NCBI GenBank assembly: GCA_002964805.2
Contig: PUDQ02000085.1
Span: 406,701 to 470,700 of the forward strand
DNA: 64,000 nucleotides
From: Trametes villosa
Lineage: Eukaryota > Basidiomycota > Agaricomycetes > Polyporales > Polyporaceae
Direction: 5' to 3'
The position numbers were made by a program, and so were the translations under genes. Of the stretch, positions 31,023 through 43,204 are shown piece after piece. The notes under the pieces were generated by a model. It saw nothing but the letters and a program-made list of their open reading frames with translations. It ran no database searches and was not told where the DNA came from. The stretch's first letter is position 1, and each line of letters opens with the position of its first letter.

Positions 31023-32337
31023 CTAGCCCTCAGTTTTGCCTTGAGGATTACTGTTGTCCTCTTGCTCCTTGTATTGAACGTCTCCCGGAGGTGGCTTATC
31101 TTTGTGATCTTCCTGTTCCTTCAGCTGCGCCATCAAGCGAACTAACGAGTACAGGTTCTTCAACTCTGTCGACTTCGGGGCTTCGCTCGGCTTCCCCGTG
31201 GTAAGCGCGGCCTTAACGTCGTCCAGGAGCCTAACCCAGTGGCTGATCTGTTCTGTCGGTGTCAAGTTCGCGACCTCCCGGAACCGCTCCCCCAGTCGGT
31301 GGACGACGAGATTTTTAACGAGGCTCCGCGCGGCGTCCGGTGGTAAGTCACTGACGCAAGGGAACAGCGTCTCGATCTCCCGCTCCGGCCAAGAGATCCC
31401 GAACGCGTAGGATAGGGCTTCGCACTCGTGCGCCTCCTTCTCTTTGTAGACCGCGGCCCACTGTCGTTCCGATGCTGAGGTGGGTTGGAGTCCGAATGGC
31501 AGTCCGCCACGGTTTTGAGAGGCTTGGCTGGCAGCGTACCTCGCCGCGACCTGCTGCCATGCTTCGTAGAGGATGCGAGAGAAGGTGGACTTGAACGGGC
31601 AGTCGGGGAACCACAGCGCGCAGAGGAGGCCCACCAGGGTGAGTGCGAACCAGTAGATGATGAGGCTGGTGACGATGTTGCGGAGGATGGGGCCGAGCTG
31701 CCACACGAAGAGGACGATGCCGAGCATGAAGAGCACGACGGCGAGCTGGAGGAGCGACGAAATCCCGGTGACGATGTTCTGCATTCGCCATTTGCAGCGC
31801 GCGTTGGCGTTGTAGACGCGAATGGCGGCGAGCTGGCGGGGGTCGCGCCGGTCGTCGGGGTCCAGGGCGGCCTCCTGCGAGTAGGACTTGACGAAGATGC
31901 TTAGGGCGGAGGAAACGAGCGCGCACAGGAGGCTGGCGAAGAGGAGGACGTTGCGTATTATGTCGGAGACGCGCGGCTCGAACGGGGCGGTATCCACGGT
32001 GGATGCGACACCCGGAGTACCGTTCATCTGTTGGGAGATGAGCTTCAAGGTGTCGAGCGTTCCCTGTGCTAGATCCGGCGAGAGCAGGTGATAGCTCTCT
32101 ATGATGAAGGCAGTGACGACGCCAGAGAACAGAGCAGCCTGCCTCAGTGCATCAGCGTAACACTTGACTCAGAGGCAAACGACGTACAAAGGTGAGGGAG
32201 CCGTCCGCCTCTTGCACCCATGCTGAGAGGATGCGCTCGTCGCGCTCCCGCAGAACCTTGGCACAGAGCATCCACCCATCGTAAGTCGGGGGTTTCTGGC
32301 TCTCCTTTTCCGAAGCGTCCTTTCCGGTACTGTCGGA
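31023..32337 (-). CDS. DUF6535-like multi-pass membrane protein, copy 1 (5' end unresolved)
   Basis: Two exons are clear, 32337-32188 and 32138-31023, giving at least 422 aa ending PQGKTEG. The first exon reads PTYDGWMLCAKVLRERDERI. The second opens AALFSGVVTAFIIESYHLLS, the hallmark of the Agaricomycete DUF6535 proteins, followed by helices ASLLCALVSSALSIFVKSYS, LLQLAVVLFMLGIVLFVWQL and ILRNIVTSLIIYWFALTLVG. A cytoplasmic helical domain with FPCVSDL follows and is shared with copies 2 and 3. The upstream exon carrying the ATG was not found: the frame has a stop just upstream, and an acceptor CAG lies at 32338-32340. The function is unknown. The family is lineage-expanded and often sits in variable regions, as here. 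Confidence 0.7.
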
Positions 32338-34128
32338 CTGGATCGAAGTGCACCGCACAAACGCCGGTAATCAGAACACAAGAACGTACTTCTCGGACGG
32401 ATTGAAAGCGTACTATGTGTACTCCTGCAAGTTCAAGGCTCCCGCTCCCACTGCTGCTCTTGGGATTGTCGTCAACATTGATTCCAGCTTCGATGTCACT
32501 TCGCTCGGGCTGGCCAAGGGGTAGTCAGAGATACGTATGTCGAGATGCACTCGAGCAACGGGGTATGCTCACCTTTGCCAAACGACCTAACGTTGCGCGG
32601 ACCGAGGCGCTGCCATTGCGGGCGCCCGTCGTCGGAGAACCGTTGCGTTGCATGAGGTGGAGGGCAGTGACGGTGAAGGCGCTGATCCGTCGAGAGCAAT
32701 ACATATAGTAGTGCTCCGCCAGATTGTGTGCGATTGCACGATTTCGCGAGACGATGGCTTCCAATCGGACTTACTGCAGGATGCCTAGTGTTTGGACCTC
32801 CCTTGATTATCACCAGACCATGCCACCTCTGTCCCGCTGCTAGCATATGGCCATCTCCATCATGTAGAGGCCTATGTTTTGGATATTTTAGCGTCACCCA
32901 TGTCGAGGCGATAGTGTTTCTCTGAGAATGCTCGTGGTGGTATGATCTCAGGACACGTCGAGTAGCGCTGCTGGATACTTGGCCGCAGGTGGCGGTGTCT
33001 CTCGTGGCGCTGCAACGTTGTTCCCTCCCACCATCTCCCGCCGGCCTTGGCCCCCCAGGCGACTGGCTGGTATCTCTGGTTTGAGAGGGTCTACACGCAC
33101 GTCTTAGTGTCGCGGTCCTCGCCCCCGGTGTTTTCGTCTTCGTCGACGGACCTTGGAGGCTTCCATGCCAATATCTTTGAGTTTGGCCACCGGGCGGTTT
33201 GTGTCAACTCAAAAGGGGCCTGCGGCTTGCGATCTTGGGGTGGACATGCTGGCGACACTCTGCACGCTGAGGGGACGTCTCTCTGCTGTTCTCGGCGCGG
33301 TGGACTTGGGCGCGGTGCGGTTGCCTCATTGCTGCTGCGGCATGGCTCCGGTTCTTCCCGTGCTTGGTCTGCGAGTTCTACGATTGGGCAACCCCCGTGG
33401 CAGCAGCGAAACGCGTTCTCGCCTCACGGAACTCTCAAATGAGATGGGAATGCTCGTGTTGCCCATTCGCCACTCACAGATGCGGCACCTCGTGACGGAT
33501 CCGTGCACTCAGTCTGGGCAAGTTCCCGTCTCTTTGCCACATACGGCTATGACGCTGTTGATTTGGATTTGCGAAGACCACCGGGTCTCAAAGGAGGATA
33601 TCACCGTGGCGGACATTATCTTTACCGGCACGTCGACTGAACGAGGACGGCGTTGTGGCGTAAAGGTACGGTCGTCGGGGCTCTGGCGGGGCTCTCGTGC
33701 CATCCTGCAGGTAGACCTCGGTCTGGGAGTCGACTCACCTCCCCTCATAACGCTCAAGATGCTCGAATTCGGGCAGATGTCTATAAATATCGCTTCCTAT
33801 AGACAACCCTTAGCAGACCTCAGCCCCATCCATCCCTGACTCTGGCACAGGTATGCAGCGAGACGGCTCATGGACGACGTACAAGAGTGACTCCCCGGCG
33901 GCCACGGCGCATCCCATAGCGGTGAGCACACCCTCCTGGCTACAGGCCCGCCGGTCTCATCACTCGAATAGCCAACTGACCTTGAAGCGTGCCACAAGGT
34001 GGTCGACAAGCCCCTCAAAAGCGGTGAGGCTCATGATGCGCAAGCAGAGGTGATGCTATTCTTTGATCCTGTTCATGCAAGGAACGCTGACCGGGGGTAT
34101 GGCGCACTGCGAATCAGCCTGATGTCAG
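32338..34128. other. Divergent intergenic region between DUF6535-like copies 1 and 2
   Basis: This must contain the missing first exons of both genes. An open frame on the plus strand at 33153-33839 (228 codons, ending HP) has no recognisable domain and no intron support. I do not call it a gene, though it may be a relic. Confidence 0.45.
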
Positions 34129-35430
34129 ATCCAAGCACTGCGAGCACCCGAGCAACATTAACAAGGCCTATGACGGGTGGATGGCTTGCGCGAAGGCTCT
34201 GCGCGAGCGTGAAAGCGACACGCTCGCGACTTGGGCGGCCGAGGCGGACAGCTCCCTCACCTTCGTGCGTCGTTCTCACAAGGGTCGTAATTGATGCTGA
34301 TGGGTCGAGGCAGGCCGCTCTGCTGTCGGGCGTGGTGACCGCGTTCATCGTGGAGAGCTACGGCTCGCTCAGGCCAGACTCTGGGGAGGGCACGATCGAC
34401 GTCTTGCGGACGATTTCACACCAGCTGGGCGGTACCTCGGCCGCCCCGTCACCCCCGGAGACGGCTCTGTTTGTGCCAAGGGTGTCCGACATCATGCGGA
34501 ACATCCTGCTCTTTGCCAGCCTCATCTGCGCGCTCATATCCTCCGCCATGAGCATCTTCGTCAAGTCGTGGTCGCGGGAGGCGGGCTTGGATCCAGACAA
34601 TCGACGGAACCCGCGCGACCTGGCGTACACGCACCAGTACCGCCACGAGGCGCTCCTCGCGTGGAGGATGCAAGATATCGTCACGGCGATCGCGATGCTC
34701 CTCCAGCTCGCCGTCGTCCTCTTCATGGTCGGCATCGTCCTCTTCGTCTGGCAGCTCGACCCGGTCCTGCGCGGCATCGTCGCCGGCCTGATCATGTTCT
34801 GGTTCGCGCTCACCATCGTGTCCGCTATCTGCGCGGCGCTGTTCCCGGCCTGCCCGTTCAAGTCGCCCTTCTCGCGCGCACTCCTCCGGGCGCAGCAGAT
34901 CGTGCTCAGCCCTTTCACACGCGCGTCGTCCTTCCAGTACTGAACAGCACGAGCCGAAGGACCCTTTGGAGGTGAAGGAATGGAAGGACATCCGCAAGCG
35001 TCAGTCGGCGCTGGCGCCGGATGCGCTCCGGTACGCGTTCAACACGTCCTGGGCCGATCAGGCGGTCGCAACGCTATTCCCGTGCCTCGAGGAGCTGGAT
35101 TCGCACGTCGCGCTGAAGCTTGTGTTCGAGCTTATCCGCCACCGGATGGGATACATCGACCAGGAGGGGGGCGTCGTAGGGCAGCTGCGCCTACACCCCG
35201 ATTCGATGGAGGTCCAGAATCTGCACGCTCTAGCCAAGCTACTCTTGGCGCTCGAGCAGGAGATGGCGGACACGAACGCAAACGCGGGCGAGAAGAAGAC
35301 GCACCCCGGGAAGCAGAATCACCATTGTGAACATGATCAGAAGCTGCTGGCGACTGTAGGGAACTTTGTCGAGGCACGATCCAAGAAGCAGAGTCACGAG
35401 GAGGAAGGTGCGTACTCGCTTCTGCGTTAG
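34129..35430 (+). CDS. DUF6535-like multi-pass membrane protein, copy 2 (5' end unresolved)
   Basis: Exons 34129-34264, 34314-34901 and 34948-35430 give at least 402 aa. They read HPSNINKAYDGWMACAKALR, then AALLSGVVTAFIVESYGSLR, helices like those of copy 1 (LLQLAVVLFMVGIVLFVWQL), and a C-terminal part RYAFNTSWADQAVATLFPCL. The third intron (46 nt, GTGCTC...TACTGAACAG with a good branch site) removes a TGA that otherwise splits the frame. The first exon begins after an acceptor in phase 2, so a further 5' exon exists between about 33850 and 34080 but was not resolved. The C-terminus is Lys/Glu-rich. Confidence 0.7.
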
Positions 35431-36715
35431 ACGTCCCCGTACTTATGCATACGGCCTGTTCCCGTTTTTCGCGACAGAAACAACCCATTGACTCCCGGGT
35501 GTCACGTCCGGATATGGGGATCCAGTTTTCCGCGCGGGTTCGCAGTGCTGAGTAGTATATCTTGGAAGCTGATTAGGTATTATATGGTTGAGCGCGGCTG
35601 TGCTGCGCGTTTGGCATGCTATCGCTCTCTCCCGTGTACTTCTTGTGTTATATGCGAAGCTGAATCCTTGCCTAGGCCCCGGAACTCGAATCGTTCGAAT
35701 GCAACGCAAACATCTGGTCGAGCCAGTCGCGGTACCTCAAAACGTGCATGATTGGGATTATCGAAGCAAGCGCTGTGCATTATCCGTATTCCAGTCGCGG
35801 GATGGAAGTCGGAACTTCGCGGCTCGCGGCATTAACTTCCGCCGCGACGGCGGCCAGCGTGAAGGGGATGCAGCTCGCGCTCACGTCGTTGGACGGGGCG
35901 GGTGGACTGAACCGCAGGCCAAGTGCTCGAGCCGAACGCGGCTTAGGGTACGAGCACCGTCTGCCCGCACGTCCCAGACGAGCCTCGCTGCTCAATACGT
36001 CATTTGACCGCGGCCTCGCGGTAAGGGTGCGTCTAAGGGGTGCGTATTCTGCCTCTGAACGTGGCGGATATGAACGGACTTATGGAGCTGCAGACACGAG
36101 TCGAGCTACGCCCGGTGGGTTCTCGCGGGAAATCGCTCCCGCAGCGATCTAAAGGGACGTCGTGTATGCTGGGTCGTCAATGTCGTCGTGCTTGTGCATT
36201 CAGTTTTCGCCGTCCACATCGGCGTAGAGGGGGTGGGTGGAGTGCCGAGGATGCGCACTACACCATCTATGGTTCCATGCACTACTCGGCGAAGGGCCGA
36301 AAACGGTTTCTTCACCTGTCATGCTATGGCGCTCGACTCCCCTCACAGTCCTCATGGTAGCCGCCTGTCGGTACTGCGCTTGCGCGCGATTGACTATGGC
36401 AGTCATATAACTGGTAACACAGCATCCCGGTATCTCACAGTCCCCGGACGCGCCATCTGAACACGCCGCTGCCACTCATACTACTCTCATGGCCTACCTC
36501 AAAAGCGGGAGACGACGGGCTGTTTGCGAGGTGCGCAGGCCATGGTCCATGCTCCGCCTACTTGGTCCGCTAACGGGTCGTTGTAGCTGGACAATACTGC
36601 GTCTCTTCGGGATAATGGAATCCGTACCACCCACGGAGAAGACCTCAGGAGAGAGGTGAGTGTCCATACCAGCCTGCGATACTGAAGATAGATTCCATGC
36701 TAACCTGCTTCGTAG
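35431..36715. other. Intergenic region, no gene supported
   Basis: About 1.3 kb between DUF6535-like copies 2 and 3. Several short open frames lack domains. It should contain the first exon of copy 3; an ATG at 36615 (MESVPPTEKT) is in a plausible place, but its splice phase does not match the next exon. Confidence 0.45.
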
Positions 36716-38168
36716 GGTTACGACGAGGAGGCGAATATAGGCCTTCAGATTGACCCGCGTGAGGCATATAGAGAAGGCGCGAACAGACTACGAGACCGCG
36801 ACGGGGAGCTTGTTAGGGCTTGGGCAGATCAAGCTGACGGTCTCGTCACATTTGTGCGTCCCTACAGGCTATCGATGCCACGCTACTCGGGACGCTAACC
36901 GCCCACCCCTTTTACAGGCAGCTCTATTCTCGTCCGTCATCACCACCTTCATCGTTGAATGCTATAAAACTCTACAACCAAGCACCGACGTGACTACCGT
37001 CCACCTCCTTCGACAAATTGCTGCTCAGCTCAACGGAACCACCCTGCCGCCCTCCGAAACCCCTGCGTTCGAGCCCGCACTTTCCGACGTCCTGCAGAAC
37101 GCGAGTCTATTCGCGAGTCTGATATGCAGCCTCCTCGCAGCGGGCATGGGGATTTTCTACAAGGAGTGGTTGAGAGAGTACACCCGCGACCTGCCCTCGG
37201 ACCCGCACGACCTCTTCCGCACGGTCCAGCAACGTTACGAGGGCATGCAGCTGTGGCGGATGCAGGCGATCATCTCGGGCATATCCATCTTCCTCCAGCT
37301 TGGCGTCGGATTCTTCATAGTCGCGCTTGTCCTCTTCGCGTGGAACCTCCATCCGGCCGTCAGCCTAGTTCTCAACGTCTTCGCTATCATCTGGGTCGCG
37401 TTCTGGATCGGGTCCGCGCTCTGCCCCCTCTTTTCGGCCAACTGCCCGTTTAGGGCACCTCTCTCCCGCTTCTTTTTCGCGTTGGTCTCGCTTGCGAGAC
37501 GGATCGTACACAACGCGCGCTCGTGGGTTGCGGGGAAAGGCTGGCGGAGCACGCACGAGCTGCCTCGCACGTTGGAGGACAGGGAGAAGGCCAGGATTCT
37601 CGTGCCCGGAAACACGCTGGACGCGAACGCGCTGCTGTACCTCTTCACTACTCACTGGGGAGAGGTCTGGCTAGCCGACCTTAACCCGTGCGTAGAAGAC
37701 CTAGGGCAAACGGGCGCGCTCAAATTCCTCGAGGAGCTAGCCACTCTACGGTGCCCCCCAGGGGTATCGTTGAAGGATATCGCGGCGGGGAGTACTCGGG
37801 TGGACGATGTGGAAGTATTGCGTCTGGCTCAATTGTGGAAGCGAATTTCCGAGAAGGCGCGCGGACAACCCCCCAACCGAATCTCTACTCCGGAGACGAT
37901 TCTTCCAGATCACCAGAGTCCGGGCCCGACGAAGCACGAAGAGTCGACCCACGCGTCGCGGCGACCAGCGCCTGACAGAGAACTGACCCTTGTGGGCCCA
38001 TACAATCCTGGTGCATACTACGGGTGCTCTAGCGATGTGGAGACGAGTTCCACTTCGTCAACATACCCACAGACCACGGCCAAACCGGACTACCGCATGG
38101 ACAAGTTGGGGGAAGATATCCCTGTAGCAGTAGAAGTCTCGGCGGTCTCTCTGGGATCGGCGTGCTAG
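36716..38168 (+). CDS. DUF6535-like multi-pass membrane protein, copy 3 (5' end unresolved)
   Basis: Exons 36716-36853 and 36918-38168 give at least 462 aa. The first reads GYDEEANIGLQIDPREAYRE and ends GLVTF, matching GSLTF and SSLTF of the other copies. The second opens AALFSSVITTFIVECYKTLQ, with helices LFASLICSLLAAGMGIFYKE, LQLGVGFFIVALVLFAWNL and LNVFAIIWVAFWIGSALCPL, and the shared motif LNPCVEDL. It is the most diverged of the three. The frame also stays open through the intron upstream, so an unspliced start at 36750 is conceivable, but that frame loses the conserved segment. The C-terminal 100 residues are Ser/Pro-rich. Confidence 0.72.
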
Positions 38169-38435
38169 GTGGTACCGATACGATACGGACTATTTGAAAG
38201 CTGCCATAATGTATCCACCAGATGACGCGCCGGGAGCGCAGGGGCGGCAATATGTGAACAACAGGACTTTCCTGATATGGACAGACACCTTTGTGAGAGC
38301 ACGTGGTGTGGACGAGCGAGAGGATTGCAAGACGCGAGGCCACTCCAAGCTCCCTCCTTCCCTCCCCCTCCAAGCCGAGTCTAGCCACTCGCACACGACC
38401 TCGCTGCTGCACATCACTCTCTGGATACGCCCGAC

Positions 38436-41400
38436 ATGACCCAGGACACACCCTCGTCCTCTGGCCTCCGCCGCAGATCAACGACGACAGACAAAAGCCC
38501 GCAGACGCCACCGCAGTCGCGTCCTGTCCCATCCTCACCTGCCCCTCCTCAGAAGTCCATCGATCCCGCGACCTTCTATGGCTCGACTAAAGCACAAGGG
38601 TCCTCCCATACATCCTACATACCGCCCGAGCGGTCCCCGTTCAGGGAACCCGAGCTTGTCATGGACGAAGAGCCGATTCCGCATGATCCTGCCTGGGGGG
38701 AACCCACCAGTGGCTGGACCTCCGGCGCAGCGGACTGGGATGCCATCGCTTCAACCGTCGAGAACTGGGGCGAACCAGGAACGTCGCGCAAGATTGCCAT
38801 TGACGGCCGCGATGAGAACGAAGAAGAGCACTGGTACGATCCCGCCGTTCGCGCAGCTCGCCCAGGTCCAGGTCTTCTCCCGCCCCTCCTCGCCGACCTC
38901 CTACACGACCCGGACCACGCGCTGTACTCGGTGAGCACACAACCACATCCGCCTGCTACCACCGCGCACGTCCCCAGCGCGGACGAGGTTCGTACCGCCA
39001 TTCCCCATCCGAACGCGTACTACTGCAAAGAGCACAACGGTTGGGTCCTCCTCTTGTGGAAATCCTCTTCCGTTCTCCCCCCTCTCGTCGAGGAACCCGA
39101 AACCCCGCTTCCTGACCAGGCTAGGCGGAAGCGCACCACTTCTTGCATCGGAGACGGCGAACAACCCTTCGGTGCAGCCAATCTCACTCATCACTGGCAT
39201 CTCTACGAGAAGGCTGTCGATGCCTCGAAGCTCAACCCCCCATACACCCATGGCGAACTCCTCTTGAACTTGTACCTGTGCTGCCAGTGCTCGGTGTACT
39301 GTCTAGTCTCGGATGTGATACCTGGTGTGATACCTGCCTCTCTTGCCGACGAGTTCACGCGCGACAAACTTAGCCATCCGGCCGTCGATAAGACGCCCAG
39401 AGCGACCGTCATAGCCGGCTGGGAGACCATTCTGACGTGAGTCGGACGAACGTCCCCCGCTCGCGTGATCGCTCAAAGTACACAGTATCATCGACAACCG
39501 TCTTTGGCGAGACGAGATCCGTTCTCTCCCCATAACCCGACCCCGCTTCAAAGGCAAAGTCGGCTGGAACGACGTAGTGTGAGTATCCCCGGCTGCCCGC
39601 CGGATCTTACTGACTATGTATAGTCGACGAGTCTTTGAGACGATAGGGTTCGTACTCGAAGAGTTGCCGGCAGGTACGAACCCGCCTGAGCCCGCCTTGC
39701 AACCCCCGCCTATCGATCCTGCCACGCCGGAGGGCAAAGCTTCACGCACGATGCTTCTGCGCGCGTGGATTGAGGTCAGCGCGTGGCTCGCCGTCTTCGA
39801 GAAGTCAAGTAGGTACCCGGTGACGCGTCTGAGAACACTGCTGAACGTTCTGCAGAGGAGCCGCTCGGGAACTACAACCCGATGGTGCTACACGTCAAAG
39901 CAGAAAGCGCGAGAGACATGTACCAGACCGGTATCGGAGCGCACGTCTCGCAGAGTAAGCCTCATCCTACCGCCTCTTCGCGCATCTGACCAATCAATCG
40001 TGCAGTCGCGCGAGGCCAGCTCCCTCAGGCTCTGCAAGGCTACACGGGCTTGGACCACTGTTGGAGGATACTGGGCATGACGCCGAGCACCTATTCATGG
40101 GGTCAGTACCTGCCTGTAGTGCGGGAACCGTCCCTGACCACTTAGCAGAGCTCCTCGCCTTTGCGTACCTCGCACAGTGCCGGTGCGACCCCGCGAACAC
40201 GATGGCCTACTTCACGAACCTGTGGCAAATCGTGCAGACGATGGTGCACCTCACGCAGGACGCGCCGGCGGAGCTGCAGGCGCTCGTCATGGACGAGCGC
40301 ACGCGCTCGCGCTTCACGCCCGAGGACCTCCTCGAGGCTGCGCAGACGCTGGGCTTCGGGCGCGAGCTGGGCGTCGAGCTCGACCACGACGTCGACGACG
40401 AGTTCATCGCGCAGGCGTGGCGGAGTGCGCGGCAGCGCGCGTGGCAGAACCCGGCGGAGGCAACGCTGCTGCGGGCGAAGCTGAACGACGCGCTGAGGCT
40501 GGTCGCGCAGTTCAGGGGGAGCGAGGCGCTGATGAAGGTGTGGAACGAGGAGAAGGGCACGGGGATGTCGCCGGAGACGGCGTATTCTGTGCTCGAAGTT
40601 CCTAAGGAGGTGGACGAGACGATGCTGCTCACCGTTTACTCGATGCGGGTACGTGAGCTGGTCGTCGGGTTAGTGGCTGCCGCTGATTTGTGACTTGGTG
40701 TAGATCGAAGACCAGCCAGGCCAACTGGACAGGATGCGGGAGGCGCTGAGCGTTATTGCGGAAGTAACGAACAGCGATCGTCTGCGGCACTTCCTGGCTA
40801 CTGGTCAAGACCGTAAGCTGTCTATACTGCGTCTGGTGATTTCTCTGTTCTGACGCGTAGTTGCAGCGGGAGACGGGGTTGTGACCAACACGAGTCCCGA
40901 GATGCCTCGAGGTCTCAACCAACTCGGCAACACGTGTTACCTGAACTCGTTGCTCCAAGTGCGACTGGCCTTTCGCATCGGTTAAACAAGTGCTGACTTT
41001 ACATGCAGTACTTCTACACGATCAAAGACCTCCGCGCAGCGATAACCGCCCTCGCGCATGCAGACGCGAAGACCCTCGAGGACAGCAAATTCACGGATGA
41101 CGATCTCAAGCGGCATCGCGTAGGCGGACGACTCGTCACCCGACGCGAGATCGTGCGCTCGAAGAAGTGTATGTCTCCCGAATTTCAGCGCGCTTTCGAG
41201 GCCTACTAAGCACCCCGCTGTATCTGTACGTGTTGTCTTCAGTCGTCAACCTGCTCGCGGAACTGTTCTTCAACATGGAGTACTGCGAGCACCCGGCGAT
41301 CACGCCCGAGATCGAGCTCGCGAAGCTGGCGCTCGTGACGACGCAGGACGAGGAAGAGGACGAAGCAGACAAGGCAGGCACCGACTCCTCGAACGATACT

Positions 41401-43047
41401 GATGCGACCCTCGTTGACGATATGGCGCCCCGCCCCACGTACGACCGTGCGCCGTCGTCCCCCCTCCAGAGTCCGACGGGCAGCGTATTGGGCAAGCGCA
41501 CACGCGACGGGGAATCGAGTATGGAGGTCGACGCGGCTGCCCCTGTTGCGAGCCCGACGGAACGTGCGGCGGCGAAGCTCGTGGCGTCCCCCGTGGAGAC
41601 GACGAAGGACGCGGCGGAGTTTATCGAGGATGCGATCGCGTCGTCGTCGAAGCTGCCCGTGGCGAACACGCCGGTGGACGTGGAGATGAAGGATGAGTCG
41701 CAGGCAAGTAAAGCGCCCCCGTTACCGCCGCGGAAACCTCGAGCGACAGACGAGTCGGTCATGATGTTTGGTATGTCCAATCGTTTACTTCGGAGTACCT
41801 CTCACTGAGGCTTTACGTAGGGCGCCAACACGACGTATCCGAATGCATGGACAACTGCATGTTCCAGATCGAGACCGCTCTTCTCGACTTCCAAGGGATG
41901 GCGACCGACGACGATGACAAGACGAGTCCGGTCAAGAGGTACGTCTGTCATCAGAGTAACTCTGAGCGAAGCTGATGATGTGCGAAGGCTGTTCTACGGG
42001 AAGAAGCGGCAACGCCTCACGTCCCTATCGCCAACAGATGACGCGCTCCACCAGTCGTCAATTCACGAGAAAGAAGACCTCTTCTCGCACTTGCATGTCA
42101 ACGTCGCTGACGAGGGCTTTGATATCTACGACGGTCTGGCACGGTACTTTGACGATGTCGTCGAGCTCGGCGGACAGAAGAAGCGGATGGAGGTGTCACT
42201 TGTGGATCTACCACCGCTGCTGCAGATACAGCTGCAGGTACGTATCTTCATACCTCATCTATGAACTCTCCGGTTGAGCCTTCGTGCAGCGCGTCCAATT
42301 CAACCGCGAAACGCAACAGGCGTACAAGTCGCAAGCGTACGTCAAGTTCGGAGAGACAATTTACATGGATCGCTTCATGGACAGCGCGGACCCCTCGAAG
42401 AAGGCGCGGTCAAAGGAGATCCAGGCTGAGCTCACGGCTGCACGAGAGCGGGTGTATAAGCTCACGCAGGGCCAGGTACGCACGTTGTGGTCTTGAAAGT
42501 GTTCCGCCTCTAACATCTTGATAGCACGCGCCATTCGCTCCCGCTCTCGCGAACGTCGCAGACTTCTTGTCGAAACAGACAGCCATCGAGCTTCCCTCCG
42601 ACGACACGCTCGTCTCATCGTTGCGGAACGAGGAGAAGCTGGTCACAGAGCAGCTGCGCGTCGAGCGCGAGAGGACCGTACACCTCAAGCAACAGCTGGA
42701 GGACATCTGGAAGGACGATACCTCGGCGGCGTACGAGCTGACGTCCGTGTTCATCCACCGCGGCTCATCACCATCATGGGGCCACTACTTCTTTTACTCG
42801 CGGAATCTGCCCAGTAACCCCGACGCGTGGTTCAAGTACAACGACTCGGACGTCACCGCCGTCTCCAAGGACGAGGTTCTCGCTGATACCACCGGCTCAA
42901 CAGCCAACCCGTACATGGTGAGTGTTACGTTTTGCGTAAACGCTCGAAGTATTGATAGCTCTTCAGCTGGTCTTTGTGCGGAAAGACTGCGACGCGATCG
43001 AGACCGTACACAGGTTCAACCCAGAGTCGGTCACCGAGGAGGAGTAG
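38436..43047 (+). CDS. UBP2: Ubiquitin carboxyl-terminal hydrolase, Ubp2 type
   Basis: Fifteen exons: 38436-39436, 39486-39578, 39624-39808, 39856-39954, 40006-40101, 40149-40648, 40704-40812, 40861-40958, 41009-41168, 41243-41770, 41821-41938, 41988-42237, 42290-42475, 42525-42917 and 42967-43047; 1298 aa, close to yeast Ubp2. The catalytic box PRGLNQLGNTCYLNSLLQ places Cys near 720. FGRQHDVSECMDNCMFQIE is the QDV box and SPSWGHYFFYSRN carries the His near 1228, followed by PDAWFKYNDSDVT. Before the core lies a UCH-repeat domain (TAYSVLEVPKEVDETML). Residues about 830-950 are an acidic, Ser-rich insert. Yeast Ubp2 trims K63-linked chains and opposes the ligase Rsp5; the same role is inferred. 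All introns are phase-consistent. Confidence 0.93.
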
Positions 43048-43204
43048 ACGTACGCGCAATCCAGCCTAATCTTATTCTTGCCCCCGCATTGTATATGCTA
43101 CGCACGCCGCACACGCCCACGGACGCCCAGGGCCATACGCCCGTCAACTGTATCCTATCGAGACCGTACGCTATCGCCGCATGTGAACGTTATGTTTGGA
43201 CGAT

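Noticed and set aside
33153..33839. Plus-strand open frame of 228 codons
   Set aside because: No domain, no intron and no relation to neighbours were seen. It could be a relic, but the evidence is too weak for a gene call.
36615..36657. First exon MESVPPTEKTSGER for DUF6535-like copy 3
   Set aside because: Its donor leaves phase 2, whereas the next exon needs phase 0; joining them gives a stop. Left unresolved.
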